21,328 nucleotides of DNA from Mansonella perstans (GCA_037074765.1 JBAMDO010000426.1:1-21328); one strand, 5' to 3'; shown: positions 9,288 to 19,999, counted from the first letter of the stretch. The notes: generated by a model not told the origin, from the sequence alone. Numbers and translations are program-made.

Positions 9288-9884
9288 CGATGGACCAAAG
9301 AATTATATCAAATAGAAAATCATTGTGACGCTATTGGTACTAAGGCAGAAACAGCAATTCAGAAACACTTGATCATGCTTGTGCGTAATGAGATAATTAT
9401 TGCTCCGAAAGACATTGCAGAAAAAAAGGAGAAATTTAAACTGAAGAAGTGAAGCTATTTTTCAATTCCAATTATAGTTTTGCACTTCATGTCTTCGCTT
9501 CAAACCAACGATGAAATAACGAAATGTTATGAAGATTCTCAGCTCACTTTCACAGCAAAATCAGTTTTTGTGTTGTTACGAAGTAGTAAGCGCCGAACAA
9601 CTGATTTATTAATTGTCGGAAAGATAATTTCTTTTGGATAAGACATCTGAAAAAGATTTTCTCTTCATGGAAAAAGTTTCACCCTTTGAAATACCATCAT
9701 TAGCAACTCTACTTACTATTATTGCTATTATTATCTTAAGAAAAAGAAGACATTTCATAATAGAATTATACGTTGCGTATCATTAGAAAAGCAGCTATCT
9801 AAAATTAAACGACTAAACGAAATGTTATTCCTATCGAAATTACATCATCCGACCTATCGAATTGTTCAAAGATTCGAAGATTGA
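9288..9884 (+). pseudogene. Plus-strand decayed coding stretch, several frames
   Basis: Coding-like frames follow one another on the plus strand: 9288-9452 (AIGTKAETAIQKHLIML, IAEKKEKFKLKK, stop), 9489-9614 (ATG start, SSLQTNDEITKCYEDSQLTF), 9643-9786 (SPFEIPSLATLLTIIAIIIL, a membrane-like run, then RKRRH), and an overlapping frame to 9884 (LNEMLFLSKLHHPTYRIVQR). An acceptor-like aattccaattatag lies 11 bp before the 9489 ATG. A 28-nt GT..AG stretch (9615-9642) would join the second and third in phase. Either these are exons with tiny introns or an old gene broken by frameshifts. The LxKLHHP stretch recalls the helix-C region of protein kinases, but that alone is not evidence. No family assigned. 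Confidence 0.28.
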
Positions 9885-11239
9885 TCAACCTAACATACCG
9901 TATAAATAAAAATATAAAATATCAATGGCTTTTTTTGGTTACCTTTGCGTTTTTATACTGTTTCCAAATTATGTTGTTGATACTGGAATTATTTTAGATG
10001 AGATATCTTTTATAAGCAAAAAACCGTTTAGAAATTTCATTTTTTTTTTGATGACATTTATTAAATTTGATATCAGCTTGTCGCATTAATTTGCATTTTT
10101 ATTCCAGAAATTGTTATTTCTGATTTTCTGATCTCCTTTAAGATATGTTTCTTTTGGTGCAGAGACTAAAGTTGATATTTTAGTATCTTAATCTCAATTT
10201 CACCATTGGAATTACTTAATAAACTTTGAATTTACACTGGTAATTTAGAATTATTCAATCTTTTTATTGATTAATGTTTGGAATGTCTGTAGTTTTTTGA
10301 ACACAAATTGACTTATTGAATTTCAATTTTTAAATTAGGAATTTCTGAGAAAAACGCATAAAATCTTCCATACATCTATTAAATAGTATATTAATTTAAA
10401 AATTCCTGCAATTTTACAGAAATGCAATTTTATGAATAAACTATGATAAAGTAAAGAAAAAGAAATAACTTCTTGGTATATTATATCTAGGTGGTGTATT
10501 CAGGAGTACTGCATCGATGCATTTGGGAGTTATTGACTCGATATATTCAATCGTTGTTGAGATGTTTTGTCCCGATACATTATTTGTGAAGAATAATAAA
10601 TGTTTTTAAGCAAACAAAATAACACAAAAGACAAAATTAATATGAATCGATATCAGTTTGTTAGTGCGTTTTATATTTCACATTTTCTGATAATACAATG
10701 CATTCTTTTTAATGTATGACCCACATATGTCCGTAAATCATTTCAGAAAGCGACGCAGCGATTTAAAAACGCTAAAACTTTTTTTGCAGTGCTCACTTTT
10801 CGTGTAATGAAATGTCTGATTTAAAGTTATTGAATGCCTTCAAAAAATGGATGAGTCTTTTTGAAAATGAAGAAAAATTAAAATTAAAATTGACTTAAAA
10901 TTCTAATTAGAACAAAAATTAGCTTTTATTCCTTGGAGGTCACTTACCATGATATCTTGAAATTATTACAACTGCCCAACTATTTAAAATTTTAAGACAA
11001 TTTAAATGCATTTTGAATTTAAACTTTGCTATGGGTATTATTTTCGCATCATATATTTCGTCATACATAGAAGTAACAAGTTCTCGTTTTATAACAATAA
11101 CCCTTGATAGCATTTTGAGGTGAAATAAAATTCAAATTAAAAGTAAACGAAGAAAACTCCATGAATCAGAAAAACATTATATGCTGATGACTTGGGGAAA
11201 AACGTAAAAGGATACAGACTCTTTATGTGATTCACTTAC
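9885..11239. other. AT-rich region without a clear gene
   Basis: No strong coding signal on either strand. A minus-strand stretch around 10590-10510 stays open (IEYIESITPKCIDAVLLNT) and might be an exon of the MSP-like gene, but I found no convincing acceptor. A plus-strand acceptor-like catttcag near 10746 is followed by only about 25 open codons. Confidence 0.35.
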
Positions 11240-11289
11240 TCTACGAAATCTATTCATTGCTGTGCTGATTTCAAAGCTATTGATTGAAA
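11240..11289 (-). other. Candidate 50-nt upstream exon
   Basis: On the minus strand an acceptor gattttaacag is followed by 50 nt (codons reading INSFEISTAMNRFRR in one open frame) and a near-perfect donor AGA|GTAAGTGA. It could be an early exon of the MSP-like gene at 9100-6938, but its end phase does not fit the 9100 exon directly, so at least one more exon would be needed. Confidence 0.3.
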
Positions 11290-11389
11290 CTGTTAAAATC
11301 GTAAAATCCGGAACAGAAATATATATAAAAGTTATCTATTAAAATCTGGTTTCTAACTAAATACAATTCAAATTATGTTTACCAAAAAT

Positions 11390-12800
11390 CAATGGATTTC
11401 ATGGAATAATTGAAGAAGTGCTGTTCTAGACGATATCCGCGGGATTCCTCCCAAAACGAGTCAACCTATGCAGTCAAATTCTAAATAAAATTCGTAAATT
11501 TGTTCAAAAAAGTAAGTCTAGCATTCAGTCGAATGCGTTTTAACGAGGATTCTATCAAAAAGGAACAAATCCAGTATTTATTAGATTGGTTATTTTTAGT
11601 GAAATCCACTAAATTCTTCCAAATATGATCCAATAATCTATATTTACTTGAAGAAATTGTTTCAAATGATGCCCTTAGGGTTCTTACTAAAGCCGAGTAC
11701 ACCAGCAATTTATTTACACTGTCCGATTTAAATGAAATCCACATGATTCCTTCCAAAAAACTAATCAGTTACTATAGACCTAACATGCTGTTTTCAGTGA
11801 CTTCCATACGATATCCACGAAAAAAGTTGACTTAATCTATTACTACTTGAACGTATTGTTTAAGGTGTTATTTATAGGATTCCATCTAAAAAGGAGTCAA
11901 TCTGGTAATGTTCTAAACTGGCTGCTTTTAGTGAAATCCGCTAAATTCTTTGAACAATTTTCAATTGTATTCACTTGAACATGCTTTTTCATGCTTTTTC
12001 AGTGATATTATATTTTATAGTGATATGCACCGGATTCTTCTGAAATAGGCGATCTTTAGGAAGAATCCTACGATATCATTTAAAAGACCATGTTCGAGTA
12101 AATGTAGCTAGAATATTGTTTGGAAGAATCTAATGGATTTCATTTAAAGCAGCCAACTTAAGCAAATACCAGATTGTCTTGCTTTTTAGAAAGAATTTTG
12201 TGGATTTCATTTAAAGCATCAGGTAAACATAGATTGAACATAGTTTGAAGGATCTAGTGAATTTCATTAAAAATAGACGGTATAAGCAAATACCATATTT
12301 GCTCGTTTTTTAGAAAAAATTCTATGGACATCACTCAAAACGGCACGTAAATGCAGTATGAATATAGTTCAGAAAATCTAGCTGATATTATTTAAAACAG
12401 CGCGTTTCAGCGAACATAGATTGAATGTTGTGTGGTGGAATCTAGCGAGATTCAATAAAAATAGCCGGTATGAGCAAACACCGAACTGGCTCGTTTTTTA
12501 GAAAGGATCTAGCGGATTTCATTTAAAATAGCAAAATCAAATAAATACGGATTGAATATTGTTTGGAAAAATCTGTAATGTAAAATTTATTAAAAACATC
12601 GGATTCAAGCAAATACCAGATTGGCTCGCTTATTAGAAAGAATACTGTGGATTTCATTACAACACTACATTCAAGGAAACATAAATTAAATGTTGTAAAT
12701 CTAGTGATGAATAACGAGACAATCTCGTATTTGTCTTTTAGAAAGCATCTAGTGGATTTCATTTAAAGAGCATGATCAAGTAACTATAGTATTGAACACT
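11390..12800. repeat. Large imperfect palindrome of a decayed ~60-bp repeat
   Basis: From about 11390 to 12050 units read in one sense (gaaatccactaaattcttcc, ttacttgaa, gattccatct). From about 12060 to 12800 the reverse complement dominates (gatttcatttaaa, gaagaatc, ttgaatattgtttgg, caagcaaatacc). The switch lies between ggattcttc (12032-12040) and gaagaatcc (12060-12068). The right arm also shows a higher-order unit with gctcg and tttttagaaag recurring about every 180 bp. Units are diverged, so the array is old. It shares its blocks with the array at 4994-5400. Open frames here are low-complexity products of the repeat. The LTR at 12803 is inserted at the array's right edge. Confidence 0.75.
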
Positions 12801-12802
12801 GT

Positions 12803-13387
12803 TGTCGCGAAATTCATAACGCGAAATTCCCAATAGGGTAAATCTGATTCTATTAACGGCTTTTATGAGCCACCTAAGTAATTTCGTAACGTTTAATCTC
12901 TTTGTTCCAATTGTAAGCTGTTAAACTCCTTCCTACCATAAACTAACAAAGAAGAAGCTGCAATTAACAACTTATTAACCACAACCATTCTGTAACTGTG
13001 TCGAAATCCTTTGTTTGATGCTTACGCTTACATGCAATATATTGTACGTCTCAACCAAGCTTATCTGGACAAAGGATTTCATTTTTTATAATCTTTAGTT
13101 TCTTATAACTCAACTCACTAATACAAGTTTCCTCCGCCTACAATACTCAGTATATAAACTCTCAATCATCCCAAAAGGCTCATTTTGGGATTTTTTCACA
13201 TCCACGGCTACTGGTTCTATTTTCCTCATCATTACCGCTTTATTATATGTTAATGTTACCATTAATTGCGCGTTCTACATAATTGTTACATTAATCTCTC
13301 GTTATCCAATTATTCTAATAAAAGGTTTAATTACCCAAGTTTGAGAATATTGGCTAAGAGTTGACCTCTCACAAAAAATTCACGACA
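12803..13387 (+). repeat. 5' LTR of the plus-strand BEL/Pao element (585 bp)
   Basis: Starts TGTCGCGAAATTCATAACGC and ends ATTCACGACA (TG..CA). TATATAAA at 13151-13158 and AATAAA at 13317-13322 are placed as expected for U3 promoter and R polyadenylation signal. Compared with the solo LTR it lacks about 116 bp near its end, where the solo copy has a duplicated block. Confidence 0.9.
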
Positions 13388-13395
13388 ATATTATT

Positions 13396-13412
13396 TGGTG
13401 CCCGAGGTGAGG
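13396..13412 (+). other. Candidate primer-binding site
   Basis: TGGTGCCCGAGGTGAGG begins 8 bp after the LTR end. It starts with TGG, complementary to a tRNA CCA tail, and is the right length and place for a tRNA primer-binding site. I cannot name the tRNA from memory. Confidence 0.55.
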
Positions 13413-13417
13413 TGACG

Positions 13418-14852
13418 ATGTCAAGTAACATAATAGCCAGTATACAACCAGCAAAAAAAGGTTGGTTTTCTTCTTCAAGAAATAAAGTCCCTGAAGTTTG
13501 AATCTCCGGATCCAAACGCATCACTAGAACAACAGGGAAACGTTTATATAACGAGGAAAAAGGTTCTCGCGGATAAGATAGATAGAATACAGTTATGCGT
13601 TGATTCACTCGAAAAAGCAAACGACAAGTGGTTCAACTACCTTCAAACAATCCCCGCAACGAAAGAAAGGAAGAAGAAAAAACTTATGAGGCAGTAACGG
13701 AAGGTGAAACGGATTATTTCAATTAATACATGAGGGAAAGGAAGCGCTAATACGTTGACAAGAGACAAGAAGAAAGCCGAACAAAAATTGGAACAGCTAT
13801 TAATGGGAATAAAGGCAAAGAGTAAGAAACAGGAGAAATTAATTTCTCCCTCAAACCTTTCTGTCAATCTTCCTCAATTATCCTTACCTCCCTTCAATGG
13901 TGACCCGAGACAATGGCGACAATTTTGGAGCAGTTTCAATGCAGCAATCCATTCACAAACAATTCCGGAAATCCAAAAACTAAATTACTTGTATTCGTGT
14001 CTGAAGGGTAATGCTCTACAGGCTGTATCAGGATACGATATAGCACCGGAAAACTATAAAGTAATCATGCAACTACTCAAAGAAAATTATGGCGACCCTT
14101 CAACAATATCGGCACTACTGTATCACGAACTCCAGTCTATCAAAAGAGATGAAAAGGATTGGATTACAATCGTCAAGAATATCGAAAGAGTGTTGCGCCA
14201 ACTGGAAACTTCAGGAGAAAACCTGGAGCATTCAAATATTGAAATTACAATAGAAAGCAAGCTGCCATCTTGCATTCTGAAGAAAGTATATACTCAAAAA
14301 ACATTAGATATGCCTTGGTCAGTTTCGAAATTAAGGGATTTCTTGTTAAGACGGCTAAAGTGAATCAACAATAAAAGAGAGTCACAGTTCATTCACCCGT
14401 GCTGACAATAAACTTACAATTATCGAATCCGAACAAAAGCGAAGATACGACTCGGGAGGAACTTCAGCATTATCAACAATACGAACTAACCAAAACTCGC
14501 CACAACGTACAATAACTAAAAAGAGACCGTGCACATTTTGCACTGGAGATCACTGGGATAGCGATTGCGACGTCTATCCTACTGCTAAATTCGAATAAAT
14601 CGCCTCAAGATGCTGAAGAAATGTATAATTTGTTTTAAAGACAATCATATGGGAGAAGAATGTAAAGTGAAAAAACAATGCTTCTACTGCAAAGCTTCGC
14701 ATAACAGTGCGGTGTGCGGAAAAAGAAGCATATCTACTTTACAAGAAAGAGTAAATTCAGAAGGAAAGGAGTGTTCGACAACACTCTACAGTTCAACATA
14801 TACGACTCGAAACAATACAACAAGAGAAACTTACTTTTATGTAAAGAGATAG
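13418..14852 (+). pseudogene. Gag region of the plus-strand element, broken
   Basis: A Gag-like start lies at ATG 13418, with frame breaks and stops before 13755. The longest piece, 13755-14363 (about 200 codons), is Pao-type Gag: a Lys-rich helical start, then LPPFNGDPRQWRQFWSSFNA and LNYLYSCLKGNALQAV, which match the capsid-like region of BEL/Pao Gag. It ends at a stop, followed by more breaks. Three CCHC zinc knuckles follow in different frames: 14530-14568 (CTFCTGDHWDSDC), 14622-14663 (CIICFKDNHMGEEC) and 14679-14717 (CFYCKASHNSAVC). Gag would package element RNA into particles; this copy cannot make it intact. Confidence 0.85.
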
Positions 14853-14895
14853 ATGTCTACAATCCGTCGCAACCCCAAAGACAACAAAAAGCCTT

Positions 14896-15700
14896 AGCAT
14901 TATTGATATAGGCTCACAACTGTCCTTTATCTCCAAGAAATTATCTCATCAATTGAGACTAACTGAGTCAGAAAAACAAACTATGATGATAGCTCTTTTT
15001 GGTACGAGGAAACCAATGGAGTGTCCCACTTCTCACACGGAATTGAAGGTACGAACTGAAGACAACGAAGTTATATCGTTGTGCGCTAATGTAGTCGAAT
15101 ACTTAACAAACGAACTACAGGTGGTTGAGATAACAAAGGAATTTCAATTCGATGATTTAAATAACCATTGGGAAAGCCCGACATACTCATTGGAGCGGAC
15201 TATTTCTTCAAGTTTATAAATCTACAAGATCTCAAGGAGTTAAAATCAGGACATATATTAGTCCAATCTAAGGTTGGCCCTATGATTGTTGGAAGTGGTG
15301 ATATTAACAAACTTTGTAAGAATAACAGTTATCCCACAGGGATAATATGCTCAGCCAATGCAACCCTCAATTCAGAATTAGAAAAATTCTGGAAATTAGA
15401 AATGATTGGCATTCAAGAATCCCCCACTGTAGATGATGATCATCAAGCTATAAAACATTTTGAACAAACCATCATTATGAGGGATGGAAGATACCAAGTA
15501 CGTTGGCCGTGAAAAAGCTCCACACAAAGACTAAGCAACAATTATGGATTATGCCATGGACGTTTGAAATATCTAGTTAAACGTCTAAAACTCCAATCAC
15601 TTCTTCATTTATACGACAAGACAATCAACGATCAATTACAAACTGGAATAATTGAAGAAGTACCTCAGAATGATGAGGGCTACAAGAAAGCGAAGACCAG
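14896..15700 (+). pseudogene. Protease and N-terminal RT remnant of the plus-strand element
   Basis: DIGSQLSFIS, with the aspartate codon at 14905-14907, is the catalytic motif of a retropepsin-like BEL/Pao protease. The piece continues through 14953-15219. A frameshift leads to 15168-15512 with [10 protein letters not shown] and FWKLEMIGI, conserved linker and RT-start motifs of BEL/Pao pol, ending at an in-frame TGA (15509-15511) where Trp is usual. The next piece (15564 on) carries KYLVKRLK and IIEEVPQ from the RT N-terminus. At about 15680 this stops and unrelated pol or env tail sequence follows up to the LTR. The palm with its catalytic aspartates, RNase H and integrase are absent. Confidence 0.8.
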
Positions 15701-15879
15701 GAACCTATTGCGCGACGAACAAGAAGTGCCACAAGAAATTGGGCAATACAAGCAACAGCCGTACCAAACAATGGGATGTATTAAAAGATCAACAACAACA
15801 ATAAAGAGCGATAAAGGAATTATAACCATAACTACTCTCAATCCCCACTCTAGCTTCTTCTCTCTCCTCCCTTTGGGAG

Positions 15880-16328
15880 TGTCGCGAAATTCATAACGCG
15901 AAATTCCCAATAGGGTAGATCTGATTCTATTAACGGCTTTTATGAGCCACCTAAGTAATTTGTAATGTTTAATCTCTTTGTTCCAATTGTAAGCTGTTAA
16001 ACTCCTTCCTACCATAAACTAACAAAGAAGAAGCTGCAATTAACAACTTATTAACCACAACCATTCTGTAACTGTGTCGAAATCCTTTGTTTGATGCTTA
16101 CGCTTACATGCAATATATTGTACCTTCTCAACCAAGCTTATCAGTACAAAGGATTTCATTTTTTATGATCTTTAGTTTCTTATAACTCAACTCATTAATA
16201 CAAATTTTCTCCGCCTACAATACTCAGTATATAAACTCTCAATCATCCCAAAAAGACCATTTTTGGGATTTGTTCACATCCACGGCTACTGGTTCTATTC
16301 TCCTCATCATTACCGCTTTATTATATGT
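15880..16328 (+). repeat. Truncated 3' LTR of the plus-strand element
   Basis: Matches 12803-13254 closely from TGTCGCG to ttattatatgt, then stops where the minus-strand LTR begins (16329). TATATAAA lies at 16228-16235. It is preceded by a pyrimidine-rich run (about 15843-15873) and a short gggag, rather than a long purine tract. Confidence 0.88.
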
Positions 16329-16365
16329 TGTTGTGAAAGTTGTGATGAATTGTGATGGAGTAAAC

Positions 16366-16503
16366 GGGTTGAATTGAATGCTGTGATAAGTTGTGGTAGA
16401 GAGAATGGGTTGAATTGAATGTTGTGATAAGTTGTGGTGGAGAGAATGGGTTGAAGTGAATGTTATGATAAGCTGTGGTAGAGAGAATGGGTTGAATCGA
16501 ATT
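16366..16503. repeat. 41-bp minisatellite in the LTR end
   Basis: Three full 41-bp units at 16366-16406, 16407-16447 and 16448-16488, each starting gggttgaa and containing ataagttgtggtagagagaa with few changes, plus a partial fourth to about 16503. The minus-strand open frame at 16517-16239 is produced by this repeat and is not a gene. Confidence 0.9.
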
Positions 16504-16580
16504 GTATGCGCAGTCACGATCTCAAACTTGGGTAATTAAACCTTTATTAATAACAAACACTAATTTATAATGATAATACA

Positions 16581-16641
16581 CGAAACGCGGAGTAATACAT
16601 AAGACGCGAAGTAATTACACAAAACGCGAAGTAAAATCATA
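16581..16641. repeat. Three short tandem copies, ~21 bp
   Basis: The motif acgcgaagtaa (first copy acgcggagtaa) occurs three times at about 21-bp spacing inside the minus-strand LTR. Confidence 0.75.
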
Positions 16642-17202
16642 TAATAAAAGTAGATGTAAAAAAGGGGGGAACTGGATAGAGACCAGCCAGTCCGTAATTG
16701 TTGAGTGTATTAACCCATGTTGAAGGTTTAAACAGTTTATATATGAGGAGAAGAGGAGGTGGAGACTAATTAGGTTTAAAGATCATGATGATAGTAGAGG
16801 AGTTACATTTGATAAGGAGAAGCTTTGATTCCTTCCGACCGGAAGTGAAGAAAGCCTGTATGCTGCTTGTAAGATGCGACAGCTGGTAAATGAAAAGGAA
16901 GATGAGGTGTAGATTACAACGGTCCAAAGATCATAATGATTGTAGTGAGATGACAGTTGATAGGGGTAAGAAGTTGGAATACTTAATGATGTTAAAATAA
17001 TGGACCAAAAATCATAGTAAATGTAAGTTAACAAAATGATTGATGGGATAGCTGTCATTTATAGAATTCATTCCCCTTTGATTAAGATTAGGTTTATTTT
17101 TAATTCGCTAATTTCGCGACATTCCAGAGAGAGGGGGGTTGAGGAATGAATGATTGGAATATAAGGTATAAGATAACGATCTGAGTAACTTTATCGTTAT
17201 AT

Positions 17203-18720
17203 TTATTTAAAGGAATTTGGTCTCTTGTAGTGGGAATGAATTCTGTGTTTTTTTTTATTATGACATAGAAAATGAAAAAAGAAGTGAATCAATTTAAATT
17301 TCACTTCTACAACAATTATCGTAAATAAAATTATAGAACTAATTACACCAATAGTAATGAGCTTCCAATGAGCTATTGCGTGTGCTAGTTCTTCTCTATT
17401 GTGTCCGTAGTTTCTCATTTGTGTTGTTAGTTGTTGAATTAACTTCTCCTTGTTCTTCTACTTCTGTCCAAAGTAACTTTGATCTTGGTAGATTAGTTCT
17501 TAAGTTGATAATTTCATGTCTTTGGGCTAGGATCTCTAATTCTGCATTGATTCTTTCAATTTCGAATTTGCTAACTATGCCTGCTTTAAATTCCACTCTT
17601 CTCCATTCAGACTTGTTAACGTTACAAGGTGCTATATAACTTATTATCAACCCTATTAGCTATAATGTCACTTCTTTGGAGTAATAATTTAGCTGCTAAG
17701 GTTGGGTTGCTAGTAGATAACCATTCTATTAGAGTAATAAGTTATTTCTGTTTTCATAACTTCGTAGTTGTGTTCAATTAATTTTTGTTTAAATTGTAAG
17801 TTTACAACATCAAAAATATATTGAAATTTAATGTTTTCTGGATCAAATTTACTTGATTATTGTCGTCGTCGTTGCTTGATTCTTGCATGATCAACTGATC
17901 TGTCGTGGAATCTGAGTTCTTCGTATCCTTTGGTTGCCATTGATCGACTCCTTCATCGATGATTATGTCTCCATTCATAAGATGAGGGTTAGAAAGTTAC
18001 AAGTTGTATCTTGTAGCTTCTCATTCTCCTCAAAGGTAATGATGTTTGGAGATCATCTATATCACATGCCTATCATATATTTGGCTTCATATCTCCCAGT
18101 TCTTTTGTAACGGCATTTGTTGGTTGCCTGGGTATTATTCCAAAGTTTGATACCTGTCTGCAATACACACTTGCCACTTTGTGTTCGGCAGTGGTTGTAT
18201 CATCGAGATCTGATAGTAGTCCTTTACCATCATAAAGGAGGATGATCCTGTTTCAATTACGTAGTTACTGGTAGATTGACATCTTGTTCCGAGCCAACCG
18301 TAGGAATATTGTACGTCGTTATTTGTCGCCCATTTGTTCGGTTTGATTCTTTTTAGCATTGATCCAGTTAATTCTTTCTGGTCGTTTAAGATTGTGCATA
18401 GATGGTATGATATAGGAGAGATAATAGTTTCGTCTGAAACTACTCGATAAGGATGGTCGCAGAAAGGCTTTAGTACAAACCGTTCGCGTAATTGCTACAT
18501 TTGATAGCAGTATCCTTGTGTGAGTGCGCGTGTAAACTGTGACGTATGTCGTGGTGAGTAAATTCATCACAGTTCCACTTTTGTGGCATATTGAATGGAG
18601 TGCCTGTTATCCATTTGCAGTCTGTATGGAGTTTGTCTCGACCGTGATGTGAGAGTCAGCGCCATTATACATAGACAATTCATTATTGTCTTAGAATTGG
18701 TCGTGATTCATTTTGTTTCC
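17203..18720 (-). pseudogene. Env-like region of the minus-strand element, broken
   Basis: Between integrase and the 3' LTR lie minus-strand pieces at 18570-18319, 18359-18135, 17650-17396 and 17418-17203, in different frames. The 18359-18135 piece has a Cys-containing segment (YGWLGTRCQSTSNYV). The 17650-17396 piece looks helical (SKFEIERINAELEILAQR). The last piece has a hydrophobic anchor WKLITIGVISSIILFTIIVV followed by a basic, His/Lys-rich tail. Helix, membrane anchor and short cytoplasmic tail in this position are what an env-like glycoprotein of an env-bearing BEL/Pao element would show. I cannot assign it to a specific glycoprotein class. It is not functional as read. Confidence 0.6.
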
Positions 18721-18859
18721 TTATTGCCGCTCTCGTTCTTGTAGCAATGGTCCTTCTGGTTCTGGGCTTGAATCGGGGTTTGAGTTGTTTGTTGTTTTCT
18801 CCTTGTTTTCGTGCATGTTTTCTTTAATACTGGTGATTGACTTCTGAGTTGGATACATC

Positions 18860-19990
18860 ATCAATTCAGAGACAAAGCATTTATTAGTCTGGTGAGAACT
18901 TTTCCGTGTGGCATTTCTATGATGGCACTTCTAGCCATCCCATCCTTTCCTTTCTTTCTTTGATCCTAGCTAATTCCACATACACGAGGAATACTAGATC
19001 GTTAATCAGCACAATTCTTCCTCGCGTGGTATTCTAGTTCGACAATTCTGGGGATGCATGATGCGTGAGTTCTTTCTCTGAGACTGGTTAATATTCATTT
19101 TTCCAGGTCTCCCAGAATAAGTTCAAGATCTTGAGTGCGTTTGACCAGTATCTCATAAGTTTTCCTTGTTATTGAGTTTATGAGGAATAAATCCTCTTGT
19201 TATCAATGCTGACGAATGTGTTATTAGCGATGCATTGGGTGAGATGAAATCAATCGGACGTATCATACGTAATCATCGCTATTTACGTAAGTTAATGGTC
19301 GAGTATTGAGTATCCTCGACTTCTATTATGAGAGTTATTAATTCTCTTTCCCATAATAATCTTCTGCCGATAGCTCCTCATTGCTTTTTCGTCAAACCAA
19401 TGATCCTTTCATAAACTCCTCCGCCCCAAGGAGCCTTGGTATGATTCTCCCAAATCATTCCTTTTTTCGCAAGAAAATTTGTTAATTTGAAGTCCTGCTC
19501 CTTCATTGTTTTGAAGACTAGATGGAATTGATGTGCATTGTCGCTTAGGATAGATTCTGGACAACCTCTTCGTGCGATAAATCTTCTAAAGATGTCCAAA
19601 AGCATTCCGCTGATAGGTTGTCAGCTAATTCCAGATGGACAGCTCTGTCGTGAAACACGTAACAAAGCTACCCATCGTTTGGTATTCCACTCTGAGTTTT
19701 AACAGAGAGTGGACCGAAGTAATCTAGACCTACATGTGCAAAGGTTCTAGATCGGGTTACTCGTTCTTCTGGGAGGCTGGGCATTTCCGGAAGCTTGAAT
19801 GGTTTAGTCGTCCACCGTTTACAAGCTCTGCACTTATTTAGTACTCGTTTAACTTCGCTTCTGCCTTTCGGCACCCAGAATTTACGTCGTATTTCTGCTA
19901 GTGTGTGAGCAACTCCAGCATGGTGTAAGTCTTCATGATTTTTGTATTATGAGTTCGGTTATTGGATTGTGTCTTGGAAGATAATAGGGC
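18860..19990 (-). pseudogene. Integrase region of the minus-strand element, broken
   Basis: In order on the minus strand: a His-containing stretch (HHAGVAHTL, about 19925-19900) and CRACKRW of the zinc-binding HHCC domain; [10 protein letters not shown] with the first catalytic Asp near 19720; SILSDNAHQF with the second Asp at 19542-19540; and WGGGVYERIIG with the catalytic Glu, closing the DDE triad. Further on are a C-terminal IVLINDLVF-like strand and AIIEMPHGKVLTR (about 18940-18890), as in BEL/Pao integrase tails. Frames change between pieces (19874-19668, 19605-19378), so no intact protein is made. Confidence 0.82.
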
Positions 19991-19999
19991 GTTTGCTGG

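Larger units (their letters stand above)
12803..16328 (+). mobile_element. BEL/Pao LTR retroelement with large pol deletion
   Basis: 5' LTR (12803-13387), internal region of about 2.5 kb (13388-15879) and the first 449 bp of the 3' LTR (15880-16328). Inside are gag, three CCHC knuckles, an aspartic protease and the start of reverse transcriptase; the RT core, RNase H and integrase are missing, so the copy cannot be autonomous. The two LTRs differ at roughly 3% of compared bases by eye, so the insertion is not recent. The 3' LTR is cut at 16328 by a second element on the other strand; the rest should lie beyond the window. The left target duplication would be ACTGT (12798-12802). Confidence 0.9.
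16329..17121 (-). repeat. 3' LTR of the minus-strand element (793 bp)
   Basis: On the minus strand it starts TGTCGCGAAATTAGCG (17121) and ends TTTCACAACA (16329). It shares the first dozen bases and the tttaattacccaagtttgag block with the other LTR family but differs elsewhere, so it is a related, distinct family. TATATAAA lies at 16744-16737 and AATAAA at 16548-16543, in LTR sense. Confidence 0.85.

Noticed and set aside
11481..11756. Minus-strand frame inside the palindromic array
   Set aside because: Built from the ~60-bp repeat and not conserved between units.
13643..13867. Minus-strand Phe-rich frame over gag
   Set aside because: Antisense shadow of the Lys-rich Gag N-terminal region.
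15680..16015. 111-codon minus-strand frame over the 3' LTR start
   Set aside because: Antisense to pol-tail and LTR sequence; similar frames appear wherever this LTR occurs.
12803..16328. Deaminase-type hypermutation of the plus-strand element
   Set aside because: A TGG to TGA-like stop occurs at about 15509, but LTR-LTR differences include both A/G and C/T changes with no strand bias by eye.
16366..16503. CRISPR-like array
   Set aside because: The units are contiguous 41-bp tandem repeats without spacers, inside a eukaryotic LTR.
16239..16517. 92-codon minus-strand frame
   Set aside because: It is the translation of the 41-bp minisatellite plus LTR sequence, Thr/Ser/His-rich and repetitive.
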